From Antennarius striatus (lineage: Eukaryota > Chordata > Actinopteri > Lophiiformes > Antennariidae): a DNA stretch of 64,000 nt. The notes beneath the pieces were generated by a model that made no database searches, had not been told where the DNA came from, and worked only from the letters and a program-made list of their open reading frames with translations. Positions 1 through 15,442 of the stretch are shown piece after piece. The stretch lies in assembly GCF_040054535.1 (NCBI RefSeq), contig NC_090797.1, positions 11,789,501 through 11,853,500 on the forward strand, given 5' to 3'. Within the stretch, counting starts at the first letter, position 1. Each line of letters starts with the position of its first letter. The position numbers were made by a program, and so were the translations under genes.

Positions 1-355
1 TTCTCTGGGTGGTGTAACGTTAGCCAGTCCAACTAAATGCTAAAATACGGTGGAAATTTGTGAGTTAAACTGTATTTACGTGACACACATGTCGTGTTAC
101 ACAACTGAGATCATGCTAAGCTACGCTAACGCTAGCTTCTGACAAAAGAACTGAATGAATGAGGAATAACTAGCCAACTACTTTTAGCAACCTGCGCGCC
201 ATACTGCATTAATTAACACGAGCAAACGTTAAATAATTACAGCGTCATTTCAACCATCAATGCATTTCTGGCAAAGAAGATGCAAATTGTCTTACTTGCA
301 CGTTTGCAGGATGGCAAACACGATGTCTGCTCCTTTACATACACTCCCCCCCTAC

Positions 356-391
<36 letters not shown>

Positions 392-986
392 CACACACAC
401 ACACACACGCACCATAAAAACCTAACTAAAGTAGCTAGGCACGTGCTCCAAGTCCGTTGGGTCTACATGCGTTCCTGGTTTAAATATGTATATAAACACA
501 GACAACTTCAGACATAATATTATTTTGTCACGTCTAAATTGTCTAGATAAAAGATAATTACTCATATAATGTACAGTACATTTTCTTGACGTGGTGATGA
601 GCTTAAATACTGTTTAAGTAAGGCTTTTTTTGATCAGGCTAAATCTACAGCCGTCTACGTGAAGGACCCCTGAAGGCGGAAAGGAGCCCTTACGTTTAGT
701 TGAAGTAAAAGAGTTTTAAGTTAAACTAGCAGTTTATGTTAACGTGATGAACTGAAGGATAACAGGTAGCTATAAACACTTTATATTCAAGTCAGTATTT
801 TATAACAGCTGTTTGTTTCATTTCTTACTGTTTTAGTTCGTATAGCAGCTTAATTAGAGCTTTGTTTTGGTTTTAGTGGACGTGTCTTGGTCTGGAACTG
901 CAAACTACAGTTTGCTAGAACAACTTTACCAACATTTCATTATTCTGTAGGAACGAAAGAGCAGTCAAAAATAGTTTAAAGCTGCC
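1..986. other. Upstream flank of OSGEP, no gene recognised
   Basis: Apart from the CA microsatellite at 356-411, this stretch shows no exon I can support on either strand. It is AT-rich and holds repeated GCTAAC/GCTAGC words near the left edge. The 5' untranslated part and promoter of OSGEP must lie here, but I see no convincing TATA or initiator. In mammals OSGEP sits head to head with APEX1; nothing resembling APEX1 coding sequence is visible here, so that neighbour is either absent or beyond the edge. Confidence 0.5.
356..411. repeat. (CA)n microsatellite
   Basis: About 55 bp of CA dinucleotides interrupted twice by CG steps. The open frame running through it (His-Thr repeats) is a by-product of the repeat. 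Confidence 0.95.
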
Positions 987-5170
<4,184 letters not shown>

Positions 5171-5683
5171 TGGATGAAGCAGTCTTTTTTACAGATGTGG
5201 AAGTAGGACTGTTATAATGTGCTACGTACAAAATATATCAAGGCAAAAAATCAAAAGCCAAGTAAGAGGGAGTATATTATATGCTTGTTCAATAGTCAAA
5301 TCAGCGAGAAGGAAAAATCTACAAATCTTGTAGATTTCATATCCAGTTCTCGCTACATGTGATGTTTCTTAGCCATAAAAATCATAAAAAATTTTGGTTT
5401 TCATGTCAGCTGGGAAAAGACAAAAGTTTATAATCATACATCCCCAGTTACAACCGGTGGATGGGAACTCTCCACCCAAGGAGAACCACCTCAGACATTC
5501 TAGAGAGTTTCACGCTTTGTTCTCCATTAATGTTTGATGAACTTATCCACTGGTGACTTCAGCTCTGGTTGTATTTTCCGATCACAGGCTTTGGTGACTT
5601 GGACAAAGCATTTGTTACTGTTTTCATGTATTTGTAAAATATTGATTAACAAAGTTTGAACTTTTTAGCAGCAGCTCACAGGA

Positions 5684-5689
5684 AATAAA
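5684..5689 (+). terminator. osgep: OSGEP poly(A) signal AATAAA
   Basis: This is the first canonical AATAAA well placed downstream of the OSGEP stop, giving a 3' UTR of about 0.5 kb. It lies about 30 bp before the opposite-strand signal of the convergent NUFIP2-like gene. Confidence 0.6.
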
Positions 5690-5715
5690 CTGGACTAAGA
5701 ACTTATGTTTGTTCA

Positions 5716-5721
5716 TTTATT
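5716..5721 (-). terminator. Distal poly(A) signal of the NUFIP2-like gene
   Basis: TTTATT on + reads AATAAA on -. Other minus-strand signals lie nearer the stop at 6528-6533 and 6602-6607, so alternative 3' ends are likely. The 5722-6849 stretch between here and the stop is AT-rich and I read it as 3' UTR or spacer. Confidence 0.4.
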
Positions 5722-6849
5722 AAGCAATACTGTTCACTTACATTCCTCCTTATTCTCCAGTGTAAATTCTTTAATTCAAAAAAATCAACATACCAAACAT
5801 GGTGAGATCCCTTAATCATGGGTTTCTGGTTGACATTCAATCGAAAACCAAATAAAAACAGGAACACAGCATTAAATTGTGACAGGGTAAAGGGCAAATT
5901 GTACTGTGCCTTTGCGACACCCATCTGTAAACTGAAGAGACAGATAAGTCCTCTGCATACATTAACCATAAAACTCAAGCAGGTACAGGACAGACATTCT
6001 TCTGTATGTGATAAAAAGGAAATAAAATTGCTTGTGAGGCTTTGTTGCACACAGGAATTGATCAGATATTTAACACAAAGTGCTTGATTGACAACTCGCT
6101 TTAGAGGACAAAAAAATTGCAGATTTTATGGGGAAAAAAATTAAATTACAGCTCCTTATTAAAAAAGGCCTAAACATACAGGCTAAAAATGGACATGTGG
6201 AAATGAAAACATGTAATTAAGGCAGGCTTTCTGTAAGGCGTTAAAAAGTCCATTGCTGTAAGATCTCAAAGGAGTTAGTCCAAAGTGTCTCAGTGTGGCT
6301 TTGCGTGAAGACATCATCCTGAGTGCAGTGTTTGAACAGGACTCAAATGTGTCCGTGTTTATGTGTTTTAATGTGCATGTCGTTGTGTTGTGTATGCATT
6401 TCTATATACTTTGGGTCTGTCACACTGCTAGGCTGGGTGCTCCTGGGTGTCCTTGTACCAAACCACCTTTTTTGGAACTGCAAAACAAAAAATAAAATGT
6501 CTCAAGCTGAGGTGCTAAAAATATAGCTTTATTTACATTTTTCTAAACACTGCTATCATTTTTTTTCTCTGCAACTCAACCCACACAATATAATGTGGTT
6601 GTTTATTTTTCAGTAGAACTGGTGTGAAAAAAATCACATGACCGTTTTATGCCTGTCTTTAAACTGCTGTGGAAGGGGTCATTAACATGCAAGAACTCTG
6701 AACTCTACACACACACACTACTCTCTCTCTACTCATAAGTGATGAGTCAAAATTGACATTAGGTTTACAAAGCTGAACGCAAAGCCCTACTCCAGTAACA
6801 TTTTAATTACGAGTGGTTTTTTTCTTCTTGAAAACAGTTGCACTATTTA

Positions 6850-9603
6850 CTAATGAATTAACCTACCTCTTTTCTGTTTGTTACAGACAGCATTCCATTC
6901 TGAAAAAAAAGGGAAAAGAAAACATTTAGAAATAATGCACAAACAACAATTTAGAAAAACTATCGTAACAGGCTGCCTTCTTGAAGGTTCACCTCTCACC
7001 TCGACTGTGATAGTTTAAAGCTTCCACTAGATGGCGACAGCTAAGAAGCAGCTTCCCGTTGCTTTTGTCCACCTCTGGGTGTGTGGCAGGGATGACGGAG
7101 GTAGCTGTTGGAATGGGGGTATCTTCAGGAGGCTGGACTGTGAGATCTGTCTCCAGCTGAAGGTCTGCTGGGTGCTCAGCATCTGTGAGCTGGGCCAGAA
7201 GGGCGTCGGTAGTGGGTTGAGTGCCGGGGCTTTCTGCCACTGGCCTGGCCTCGCTAATGAAACTGAGACCCCACTGGTTCTGTAGCAGCATGCCGATGGC
7301 AGGACGGTCCTCCTCCAGGGCTCCGTTGGCTGCTCCTGCCTTCACCTTGGAGGCGTAGCTGACCGCAGGCTGCAGCTTGGCTGGGCTGTCTTGGACCGGA
7401 AAGGCAGGTGGTGGTTTGAGCAATGAAAGACTGTCCCGAACCCACCTCTCTTTTTGGGTGAGCTTTTGTGGACGCTCACTCACACGACCAGCCCCTTTTT
7501 GATTTTCCCTGCGGAGGCTGCGTCCTTTGTGTTGCTGGCCCTTGCGGTCTTTGTCCCTACGAAAGTTGAAGGTGTGTGTTTGGCCAGGCACGATCAGATC
7601 ACCTTCAGGTGAATGCTGTCTGTCTTCCCGAGAGATGCAACCTCCACCTCCACCACCCCCGCAGTTGCCTGAGCCGGGAGACAGGCGACGGTTGCGAATG
7701 TGCGGCTCAGAGTTGGTGGCTGAAACTAGGGCTGCTGGGTCACACAGGGTATCAGACTCACAGACAATGTTGCTGGCTTCCCATGTACCTGAAAGAGGCG
7801 TTGACATACTGAATAAATATATCTAACATTAAGTCATAAACAATCACAAGTCAAGAACATCATAGGGAATCATACCATCATAAACATCACTATTCCTTTC
7901 TTTTCATTCTTTTTAGTTTGTTTCACAAATTTTATGATAAGCACACAATGTGACAATGATAAGCACACAATGTGACAAAATTTCTTCATATGCTAAGGCA
8001 GGGGTGTCAAACTCATTTTCACCGAGGGCCATATGAGCATAACGGCTGTCCTCAAAGGGCAAGATGCAAATTGTGAATGTAAGTAAATCTAACATAAATG
8101 TAACTACTCCTTAATGTTAGATAGCTCTAAATTCATTACTTAGTCACGTTACAAACATTACAGTTACACAAAAAACTATGTTTGTTGCTCTATTATAACA
8201 TAAATCCTTTTAATTTGTTATTAAACCCACAAAACTCGATCAATCAAGGATCAAACTATTCAAGTGAATAAAGAAAAATAAAATCAAAGACAAGTTAGGA
8301 CATTACTTTTGTTCGAAAAGTTTTTGTTAAAATGAGCTTAATTACTGCCATTGTAGGAAATGTAATTTTGGTCAAAGCACACTTTCAACCTATTTATTTT
8401 TTATTCTGACCCTTTATGCTCTCGCGGGCCACATAAAATGATGTGATGGGCCACACTTGGCCCCCGGGCCCTAAGTTTGACACGTGTGTGCTAAGGTTCT
8501 TTACTTGGTATTTGCTTTATCAAACAATCTGCAGGGGTGGATGATACATTTTGATGTGATTCACTAGACAAGCAGGAAGTACAAGATGGAAAAAAAACAT
8601 GTGAACTGTGTTTTCAGCTGTTCATATCTGACATTTTTGTAGACTGAATGTTCAATAACAGCAACTAACTCAATATCGAAACAATATCGATTACAGATCA
8701 ACATTTATTGGTTTAAATTTAAAAAGCCTCTTGCAGCATGCAAATAGCCTTAACTCATATGTAATATATAATTCTGGAGTACTGCAGTGATACTTGCAAT
8801 TTCCACGTGGATTAATTCATTAAAATTAATTAAAATGTACTCAAGTATCCATCTCCTCGGATTTTATATAAGAAAGTATCGTTGTTTAAAATGCGTGCTG
8901 AATGATCGTGTACACATGTCTACTGAGTCATGTCTTCATTAGGTAAGACAACTGGGAATATTTACTGAGTCAACGAGTGACAAGATAACTTCGAGAAACT
9001 GATTAAGTTATAACACGCCATTAGAAACACACAAACGAATTCAATGGCGTGGCCGCTCTTGAGCGCCACATTTCTTCAAAAGAACACATAAGATTATAAG
9101 TCCCAGAAACAGGTCGTTTAGAGAAAGCAGCTGCTTGTTAACGTACGGATACTAAAATAAGAAAAACATACGTTTATGAAATGGTGTTTTGGTGGAATAA
9201 GATGATGTAACGAAAGTACGCGATGCTAACAGCTAGCGTGTCCGCGTTCGCGACGAGCCAGCACCGGTTTCAACATTTAGTTGGTAACCCTAGTGATGAA
9301 GGAAATTACATTTTAACAATTTTGTCTATGTGGCATAACGAAGTGATCAATTAAGTCCTTCAATGTGTCAAAGAAAAACCGTGTCGTGGGAAAAAGAGGT
9401 TTAATTTTCGCTTCACAATAATTAGCATGTTAGCCGAAGTAAAAGTTTCGTAATCCCCCATTCAAAGTGGCGAACGGGCTATCGATACCGCTAGCATCGT
9501 AGCTAACACCGTCGGCAAAACAACAAAATAACACCACCGAAAGAAGTGAATTCTAATGTCACAAATTAAAAAGTTGTAAAAGCTTACCTGTTTTGATATG
9601 CAT
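6850..9603 (-). CDS. NUFIP2-family protein, short form (FMRP-interacting RNA-binding protein homologue)
   Basis: NUFIP2 (82-FIP) is an RNA-binding nuclear/cytoplasmic and stress-granule protein that binds FMRP. Three exons fit in frame. 9603-9588 gives MHIKT plus one base, 7788-7000 gives 262 codons, and 6899-6850 gives the end EWNAVCNKQKR... then TAG. The total is about 284 residues. Three blocks match NUFIP2 as I know it: LLKPPPAFPV...SYASKVK, QNQWGLSFISE, and the C-terminal ALNYHSREWNAV...QK, which corresponds to the vertebrate YHTKE...LQKQ segment. The long His/Gln-rich N-terminus of mammalian NUFIP2 (about 695 residues) is absent, and a run of seven glycines is present, so this is probably a shortened paralogue. 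The last exon contains a possible further donor (GAG then GTAGGT near 6867), so the true C-terminus may differ. If the GAG/GTGAGA donor is not used, translation would stop at 6989. Confidence 0.78.
7999..8488. mobile_element. Non-autonomous hAT-like element, copy 1
   Basis: The element lies in intron 1 of the NUFIP2-like gene. Its ends read CAGGGGTGTCAAACT and AGTTTGACACGTGTG. It is flanked by a perfect 8-bp direct repeat, TGCTAAGG, at 7991-7998 and 8489-8496; an 8-bp duplication is the hallmark of hAT transposition. The termini continue inward as GAGGGCCA... and ...GGGCCACA stretches. No transposase is encoded. Confidence 0.85.
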
Positions 9604-9702
9604 GTCTTTTTGTTCAATGTACAGCGGAAACGAAACCGTTTTGCAACTTTTGTTTACAACGTTAAGATAACGACGTCTCCCTAGTTCAAGGCTTGTGGAC
9701 AC

Positions 9703-9710
9703 CCGGAAGC
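9703..9710. promoter_or_regulatory. ETS box near the start of the NUFIP2-like gene
   Basis: CCGGAAGC lies about 100 bp upstream of the predicted first codon at 9603, inside a short CpG-containing stretch (9640-9760). This is typical of TATA-less housekeeping promoters. The transcription start is inferred, not seen. Confidence 0.45.
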
Positions 9711-10573
9711 GACACGAGAATGTGGGTGGGACAGGAAGTCCGTGTAGATAAGCAGTCCGGCGGGAAACCGACAGGGAAATATGATTTCAAACCGTTACAA
9801 GTAATTATAGGCGCGCTGGATAAGAGATTCTATTAAGAGATTGCGTAATGGTATTAAGTTATTAGAATGGCATGTGCTGTTTTCCCTGAGTTAGTAATAT
9901 AGCATACCGATTATTTAAACGTTTTAGTCCTAATATTCATACAATTTTGAACCTGTTGAGTCATCCAAAAAATAACTCGAGATTCAAAATAATTCAAAAT
10001 AAATAATTTTGAAAGATTTAATGAATTGTTTAATTAATTTTGAATAAGTAATAATAAATTATTGATTCAAAATAATCAAACTAATTGGTGTATCACTGTT
10101 CGTGATATTACATCTTTATGCTGCAAATACTTTTCCACAGCAAAATTATGCATTTACATGATTTAACACCAATTTTTAGGTAATCTTGCTTGCCGATTCA
10201 ACAAATCAGAGCAGAACTTGTAGACCAGAACACGATCTCCCTCAAATCAGACCAGTGGTCTGTCTTGAGTGGATTACGCACGCCTACGCTTGTACCTTAG
10301 TCCTGTCATTGTTTCATTCATTACTTTTAATTAGGTTATCTGCCATCAGTTACACAATGGAGAAGCACTAACAAGTTATTGTTACCATCTCTGTCCTCCT
10401 ATCCCAGTTTTGTTTTAAACATCTAAAGCACTGATGCATTTTCAGTGGCGTACTTCCCTTAATCGTAATTCATTGATTATTTTATAGGACCCATGAACAT
10501 CCACTTAACCTGCCTGTGTAGCTTTGCACCCAATCACTGACATAGAGCTAATGTAACCGCCATTACTGCAGAA

Positions 10574-11051
10574 AACATGTGTCAAACTAAAGGCCCAGGG
10601 GCCAAATGTGGCCCGCCACATCATTTTGTGTGGCCCGTGAGAGCATAAAAGGTTAGTGTCTAAAAATAAATAGGTCAAAAGTGTGCTTTGACCAAAACTA
10701 CATTTCCTAGAATATAATTCATCCCATTTTAACACTGACAAAAACGTTTTGAAAAAAGTTAATGTTCTGACTGGTGTTTGATCGTTTGATCCTTGATTGA
10801 TGGAGTTCTGTGGGTTTAATAACCTGACAAATTAAAAGGATTTATGTTATGACAGAGAAACATGCAAACATTTTTTATGTGTAAATGTAATTTTTGTCTC
10901 TTGAATAAGTAATAAATTTAGTTATCTAAATTAACGAGTAGCTTCATTTATTTAGCATTACATTGAGTTACATTTAGTAGTTACACCTGGCCCTTTGAGG
11001 ACAGCTATTATGCTGATGTGGCCCTCGGTGAAAATGAGTTTGACACCCCTG
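10574..11051. mobile_element. Non-autonomous hAT-like element, copy 2 (inverted)
   Basis: This is the same family as 7999-8488 in opposite orientation, ending GAGTTTGACACCCCTG. It is flanked by CTGCAGAA (10566-10573) and CTGTAGAA (11052-11059), an 8-bp target duplication with one mismatch. It lies between the zinc-finger gene and the NUFIP2-like gene. Confidence 0.8.
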
Positions 11052-11445
11052 CTGTAGAATAATTATCACCAGACAGACTTCCACTTGTGTTCTGTGTTAA
11101 ATGTCTAAATTTCCATCATCTAAAGGCGAGCCTGGTTCTTCCTGTCTGTGATATTGGACTCCTCAGATCTAGACATTTTTAATAATATTTATTTTAATTT
11201 GATCTTTTTTTATTTCAACATATTTTTAGTTTATCTGACAGTTCAACGAAGATATTGAAAGTACTGCTAAAGGGTATAAACCCGTACCTCAGACTATAAA
11301 TATTTTATTTCTGGTAGAAATTAAAAAAAACCCTGATAATTTTTTTGTTGACATTTCCCAAAAGACACTCACTGATGAGAGAAATCTTCTTTTATATATC
11401 TTTAGCAATAAACTAAACTCTTTAGAGAAATGCAGTTTAATCTAA

Positions 11446-11515
11446 TGGGGGCTCAGTCCACTAAGCCTTGGACTGGGGACCAGAAGTCGCCGGCTCGAGA
11501 CTTGGGTTGGACCAA
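11446..11515 (+). mobile_element. tRNA-derived SINE-like head
   Basis: A box-A-like GGGCTCAGTCCAC and a box-B-like GGCTCGAGACT (11492-11502) have tRNA-like spacing. Around them is sequence reminiscent of fish tRNA-derived SINEs (CTTGGACTGGG...ACCAGAAG). It is not an intact tRNA gene. A fold or a repeat-library match would settle it. Confidence 0.4.
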
Positions 11516-11667
11516 AACATTTGGAGTGTGAGCTGTATGTTGTGCTCATAACCTGATTCCATACAACAGTAAAGCATAAAAACATCCTTGTCACAACAAA
11601 TCCAGTCAGAACTATATTTTCCAGTGATCACACTGAAAACTAAGATCCTGTGTGTTTGGTTAAAGGT

Positions 11668-11673
11668 TTTATT
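11668..11673 (-). terminator. Poly(A) signal of the zinc-finger gene
   Basis: AATAAA on the minus strand lies about 33 bp past the stop codon at 11706, implying an unusually short 3' UTR. Confidence 0.55.
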
Positions 11674-11705
11674 TGAAATCATCAACCATCAGCTCACAGA
11701 CTGAA

Positions 11706-13177
11706 CTATTCCTGAATGACCCCTTTCTCCATGTGGGTCCGCATGTGTCTCTTCAGCCTTGTAGACGTGGAGAAGCTCTTCTTACAGAATACACAGCTGT
11801 GTGGTTTCTCCCCCGTGTGCGTCCGGACGTGCATGTTGAGGTCGGAGGAAGATCTGAACCTCCTCTCACAATATGAGCAGGGGTAAGGCCTTTCTCCTGT
11901 GTGGACCCGTTTGTGGATGAGGAGCTCCCCGGATGTGAGGAACGTTTTCCCGCACTGGGAACACTGGTGGGGTCGTTCCCCTGTGTGAGTCAGCTTATGT
12001 CGGACGAGTGAGGTGGACTTGGCGAATCTTCTCCCGCACTGCGTGCACGTGAACGGACGCTCTCCCGTGTGCGTGTTGAGGTGCTCGCTCTGCGCTCGTT
12101 TAGTTTTAAAGCTTTTGGGACACTGAGGGCAGCCGAACGGCCTCAGGTCGCTGTGGCTGCGTTGATGCCTCACCAGCTCTCCGTGGGTGAAGAACGCCTT
12201 GCTGCAGGTGGGGCACAGATACGGCCTCTCACCTGTGTGGGTCCGTTGGTGGCGAGTAAGACTGGCCAGCTGGGTGAAGCTCCTCTCGCAGTCGTGGCAC
12301 TGGAACGGCCGCTGGCCGCTGTGGGTCAGCAGGTGCCTGTTGAGGATCTGGAGCTGCGTGAAGCTCTTCCCACACTCTGCACACGGGTACAGCCGCTCCC
12401 TGGTGTGGATCTGCCTGTGTTTGTTCATCAGCCACACATGAGTGAAGCTTTTCCCACACTCACACACAAATGGCCGCTCACCTGTGTGCTTCATCTGGTG
12501 TCTCTTGAGGTCCGACGCTCGACTGTATATCTTCTCGCACAGGGAGCATTTATATTGACGGACCACCGTGTGTCTCTGCCGGTGCTTCAGTCGCTCCAGG
12601 ATGCTGCTAAAACTCTCCCCACATTTCTGACATTTGTACTGGCTGCCCACTTTCTCTAGCGTCTCCTCGCCCACAACCACCTCTGTCGTCAAGTCGAGGG
12701 GTGGGTTACAGGTCTGACTGCAGGCGGTCCGTTTGAAATGCAGCTTGAGCAGCCCCATCTGTGTGAACCTTTTGCCACAGTGTGAGCACAGGAAAGGCCG
12801 CTCTCCAGTGTGAATACGCAGATGCCTGTTCAGATCCCAGGAGTTCCTGAAGCACTTCTGACATTCCTTGCACGAGTAGGGGCGCTCGCCCGTGTGGGTC
12901 CGCTGGTGGCGGCTCACATCTGAAGCGCGTGTGAAGGTTTTGCCGCACTCTTGGCACACGTGGGGGTCGGGCCTGTCGTGGATGGGGAACGGCTTTGGGA
13001 ACACTGGACGCTCAGCTTTCTCCTTGGTGGCCTGTGTTGTGTTTGCTGCCATCTGCAGCCTGCTGTACTGCTCAGGGTGACTCTGCTCAATATGTTGCAG
13101 CAGGTAGGACTCCTGCATGTGGAAGAATGGACATTCAGAGCAGGCAAACACCTGGGTGGACATTTCCACAGTGGTAC
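11706..13177 (-). CDS. Zinc-finger array exon
   Basis: This single terminal exon encodes 489 residues and the stop. A first finger, [17 protein letters not shown], is separated from the main array by about 50 residues containing [15 protein letters not shown]. Thirteen regular fingers and one degenerate one follow, and the protein ends MEKGVIQE. A terminal exon carrying the whole array is typical of vertebrate C2H2 genes. Confidence 0.93.
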
Positions 13178-14434
13178 CTGCGCAAAATATAGAAAACATA
13201 CTGTTATGTGTCTCTAAACGCATCGCTGGCTTTAGATGCTGGTTTGAGGCTTACAAATGATTCGTGTATCTTCTACGGTCATCTTTGTAACATACTGATC
13301 AGGGTGTTGGTGCATCTGGTTTACCTTGAGTTCCAAGGTGCTCAAGGAACTCATGGTGTTGCAGCAGAGACTTGAGATCATCAGGGCTGGGGAGATCCTG
13401 CCAGCAGTCCTTCAGTACAGAAGGAGCAGAGGACAGCCATGAAACCGTCTGTTCATAGACAAAAGCAAACCTGTCAGCGTGATCATCGAACTCTTAAACC
13501 CTTTAAAAATGACTTGTACATTAAAACATTATTTACCTAAAAGGAAGAAGAGAAAGGCTGACCGGAAAAGAAGCAAGATGACGTTTCACATTCAAATTGC
13601 AGCTGCTGTATCATTTCTTACCTGACTGAGGTCTGGAACCGGCAGAAGTTTCTCCAGTTTAGAGAGAAATTCCCACACCAGCAGCTGCATGTCTGCATCG
13701 TAGCTGGGACCATATTCTTTTGGAAAAACCTCCTGCAGAGCGTGAAATTTGCAGTTATTTTATTTTTATAAATCTGACTTCGACAAGACGTCATCAAAAA
13801 ACGGGACACACAAGCGCCTTGCCTGGTAAAAATGCTCCCTCTCCGCTGGGTCTTTGAGCAAAGTCTGGATGAGCTCCACAAAAATGGCCTTTTCTGCATC
13901 CATCTCTGCATCTCCGCTCTAAAAGATAGAATTACTCTTAACATTATTAGGGTTCCATCTGTCCACGTCCCACAAGCCAGCAGACAAAATGTGACATGTG
14001 TTCTGGAAATTGTCATAAAATAAGTGAAATCACTACTATTGTGTCTTACTCCTGAGTGTCCTGGTGGACGGATTCGCTCCAAGTAAGGCTGTATGAACAA
14101 ATCCTTGGCTGTTTCTTCATTTCTGCACAACTCAAGAATAATCTGAAAAAAATTGAAAAAGATAATAAAGCTGTCCCTTCAGCAAGACATTATTTTACCA
14201 TTTTTGTAACTTGAGTGCACATCGTGCTCACTTTTACTCTCAGTCGGAGAAGCAGTTTGCCACGTTGCGATGGTCCGATCAGGTCAGGAACTGTGGCGGT
14301 CACCATTGTCACAAACTCATCAAGCTTTCCATAATGAAGAACCTCTCTGCGCTGGGCGACCTGCCACATGGCTGCAGACAGCAGCCGCAGAGGAGGAGTC
14401 AGCAGCCGGAGAGACGACAAGGGCAGGAAGATGC
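11706..14434 (-). CDS. C2H2 zinc-finger protein with a conserved N-terminal helical region (5' end incomplete)
   Basis: This is a likely sequence-specific nuclear DNA-binding regulator. The exons, in order, are 14434-14232, 14142-14050, 13918-13823, 13732-13622, 13448-13325 and 13177-11706. All join in phase and give about 698 residues. The first five (about 210 residues) form a Leu/Glu-rich region beginning [14 protein letters not shown] and containing [20 protein letters not shown] recognise this as a module seen ahead of fingers in some fish zinc-finger proteins but cannot name the domain. The last exon holds about 15 C2H2 units, mostly with TGERP-type linkers. Finger 4 is degenerate (ends in Cys), and finger 7 has one residue rather than two between its cysteines. 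The start codon is not found: the first listed exon begins at an AG acceptor in phase 1, so a small upstream coding exon is expected. An internal Met at AAMWQV is an alternative start. Confidence 0.85.
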
Positions 14435-15428
14435 CTGCATGAAGAGACACACTACGTCCATGTTACCCCCCAGTGCCAGACTGCTTTTGTAACATGGCAA
14501 ACAAATACGTCTTATATTCTGTGTGTTTTGTTGTGAATCAAGAACAAGTCATTAAAAAATGCTACAGATCGGTGAAAAAAGAAAAAGAAAAAAGGTAAGT
14601 AAGTAAACATGACTCTAAAATGACGTTAACTAGGAAGTCCATGTATAGTTATTTCTGCTCCTAACATAGCAGATGCCTTATGCCATATTGTTCACGTGAT
14701 TCCTCCTGGCAGGTGCGCCGTGATTGGTTGGGAGCCGTGATTGACAGCTAGTGGGTGGAGTTGGTGACAGCGTGAGACTTTTAAGTAAGCTTATTCAAAT
14801 ATACAGTATAGGTAGGTGGGGAGATGTGTAACATTAGGTTACACTATTCCACAAGCTCACATTTCAAACTCAAATAATGCCAACGTTACAACAAACATGA
14901 ATACCTGCAGTAACGTTGTCATAGCTACCGTGGGTAGATCGGAGCTGTCGTGTCGTTTCACTCAAAGTGAACTGTGTCCAACCATGTCAACACATTACAA
15001 TCCGAATGTTAGGAACTGCTGCAAAATATTCTTGATCCAAAAACAAACAAAAAAAACTCCTTTACAATTGAGCTTAGTTGCAGTGTACGAAAGTAGCAAA
15101 TGCTAATTTGTAATGTCTAAAAATGATTATTTACAGATTGTTTACAGTGCAGTGAATTGTGTATTTATTTCATGGTTGCTCTAACTTAGCATGACTAGCT
15201 AGCTGAGGAACTGCAGACATGAAGCAGAGGAGGCTCGCTGCTGGCTACGTCATAACAATTAGAGTTAATTCAAACGGACCTGTCTTTTCCACCCGATTGG
15301 ACCCGTCAGGACTTCCCATGACTAACACTGTACACTTATTTTTATTATCTCTTAATTTAACGACAAGACTCAAACCGGGTTCTTCTTCGGGAGATGAATT
15401 CAGGCTTGGAGGCGGCGGAGCCTCGCTG

Positions 15429-15442
15429 CTGCCCCCTAGAGG
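15429..15442 (-). promoter_or_regulatory. Candidate CTCF-binding motif
   Basis: On the minus strand this reads CCTCTAGGGGGCAG, which agrees with the vertebrate CTCF core CCASYAGRKGGCRS at 13 of 14 positions. It sits in the spacer upstream of the zinc-finger gene. Occupancy is inference. Confidence 0.4.

Larger units (their letters stand above)
9604..11667. other. Intergenic spacer between the NUFIP2-like and zinc-finger genes
   Basis: Apart from the ETS box, the hAT copy and the SINE-like piece listed separately, this stretch is AT-rich, with TTGAATAATT-type simple sequence around 9980-10080. I see no supported exon. Confidence 0.5.

Noticed and set aside
7789-7807. Start at MSTPLSG for the NUFIP2-like protein
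   Set aside because: A good acceptor (CTCTTTCAG) lies inside it, and exon 9588-9603 joins in phase to give MHIKTG. It remains possible as an alternative start.
12069-12659. Long plus-strand open frame of 196 codons opposite the zinc-finger array
   Set aside because: It mirrors the periodic zinc-finger coding on the other strand and has no independent support.
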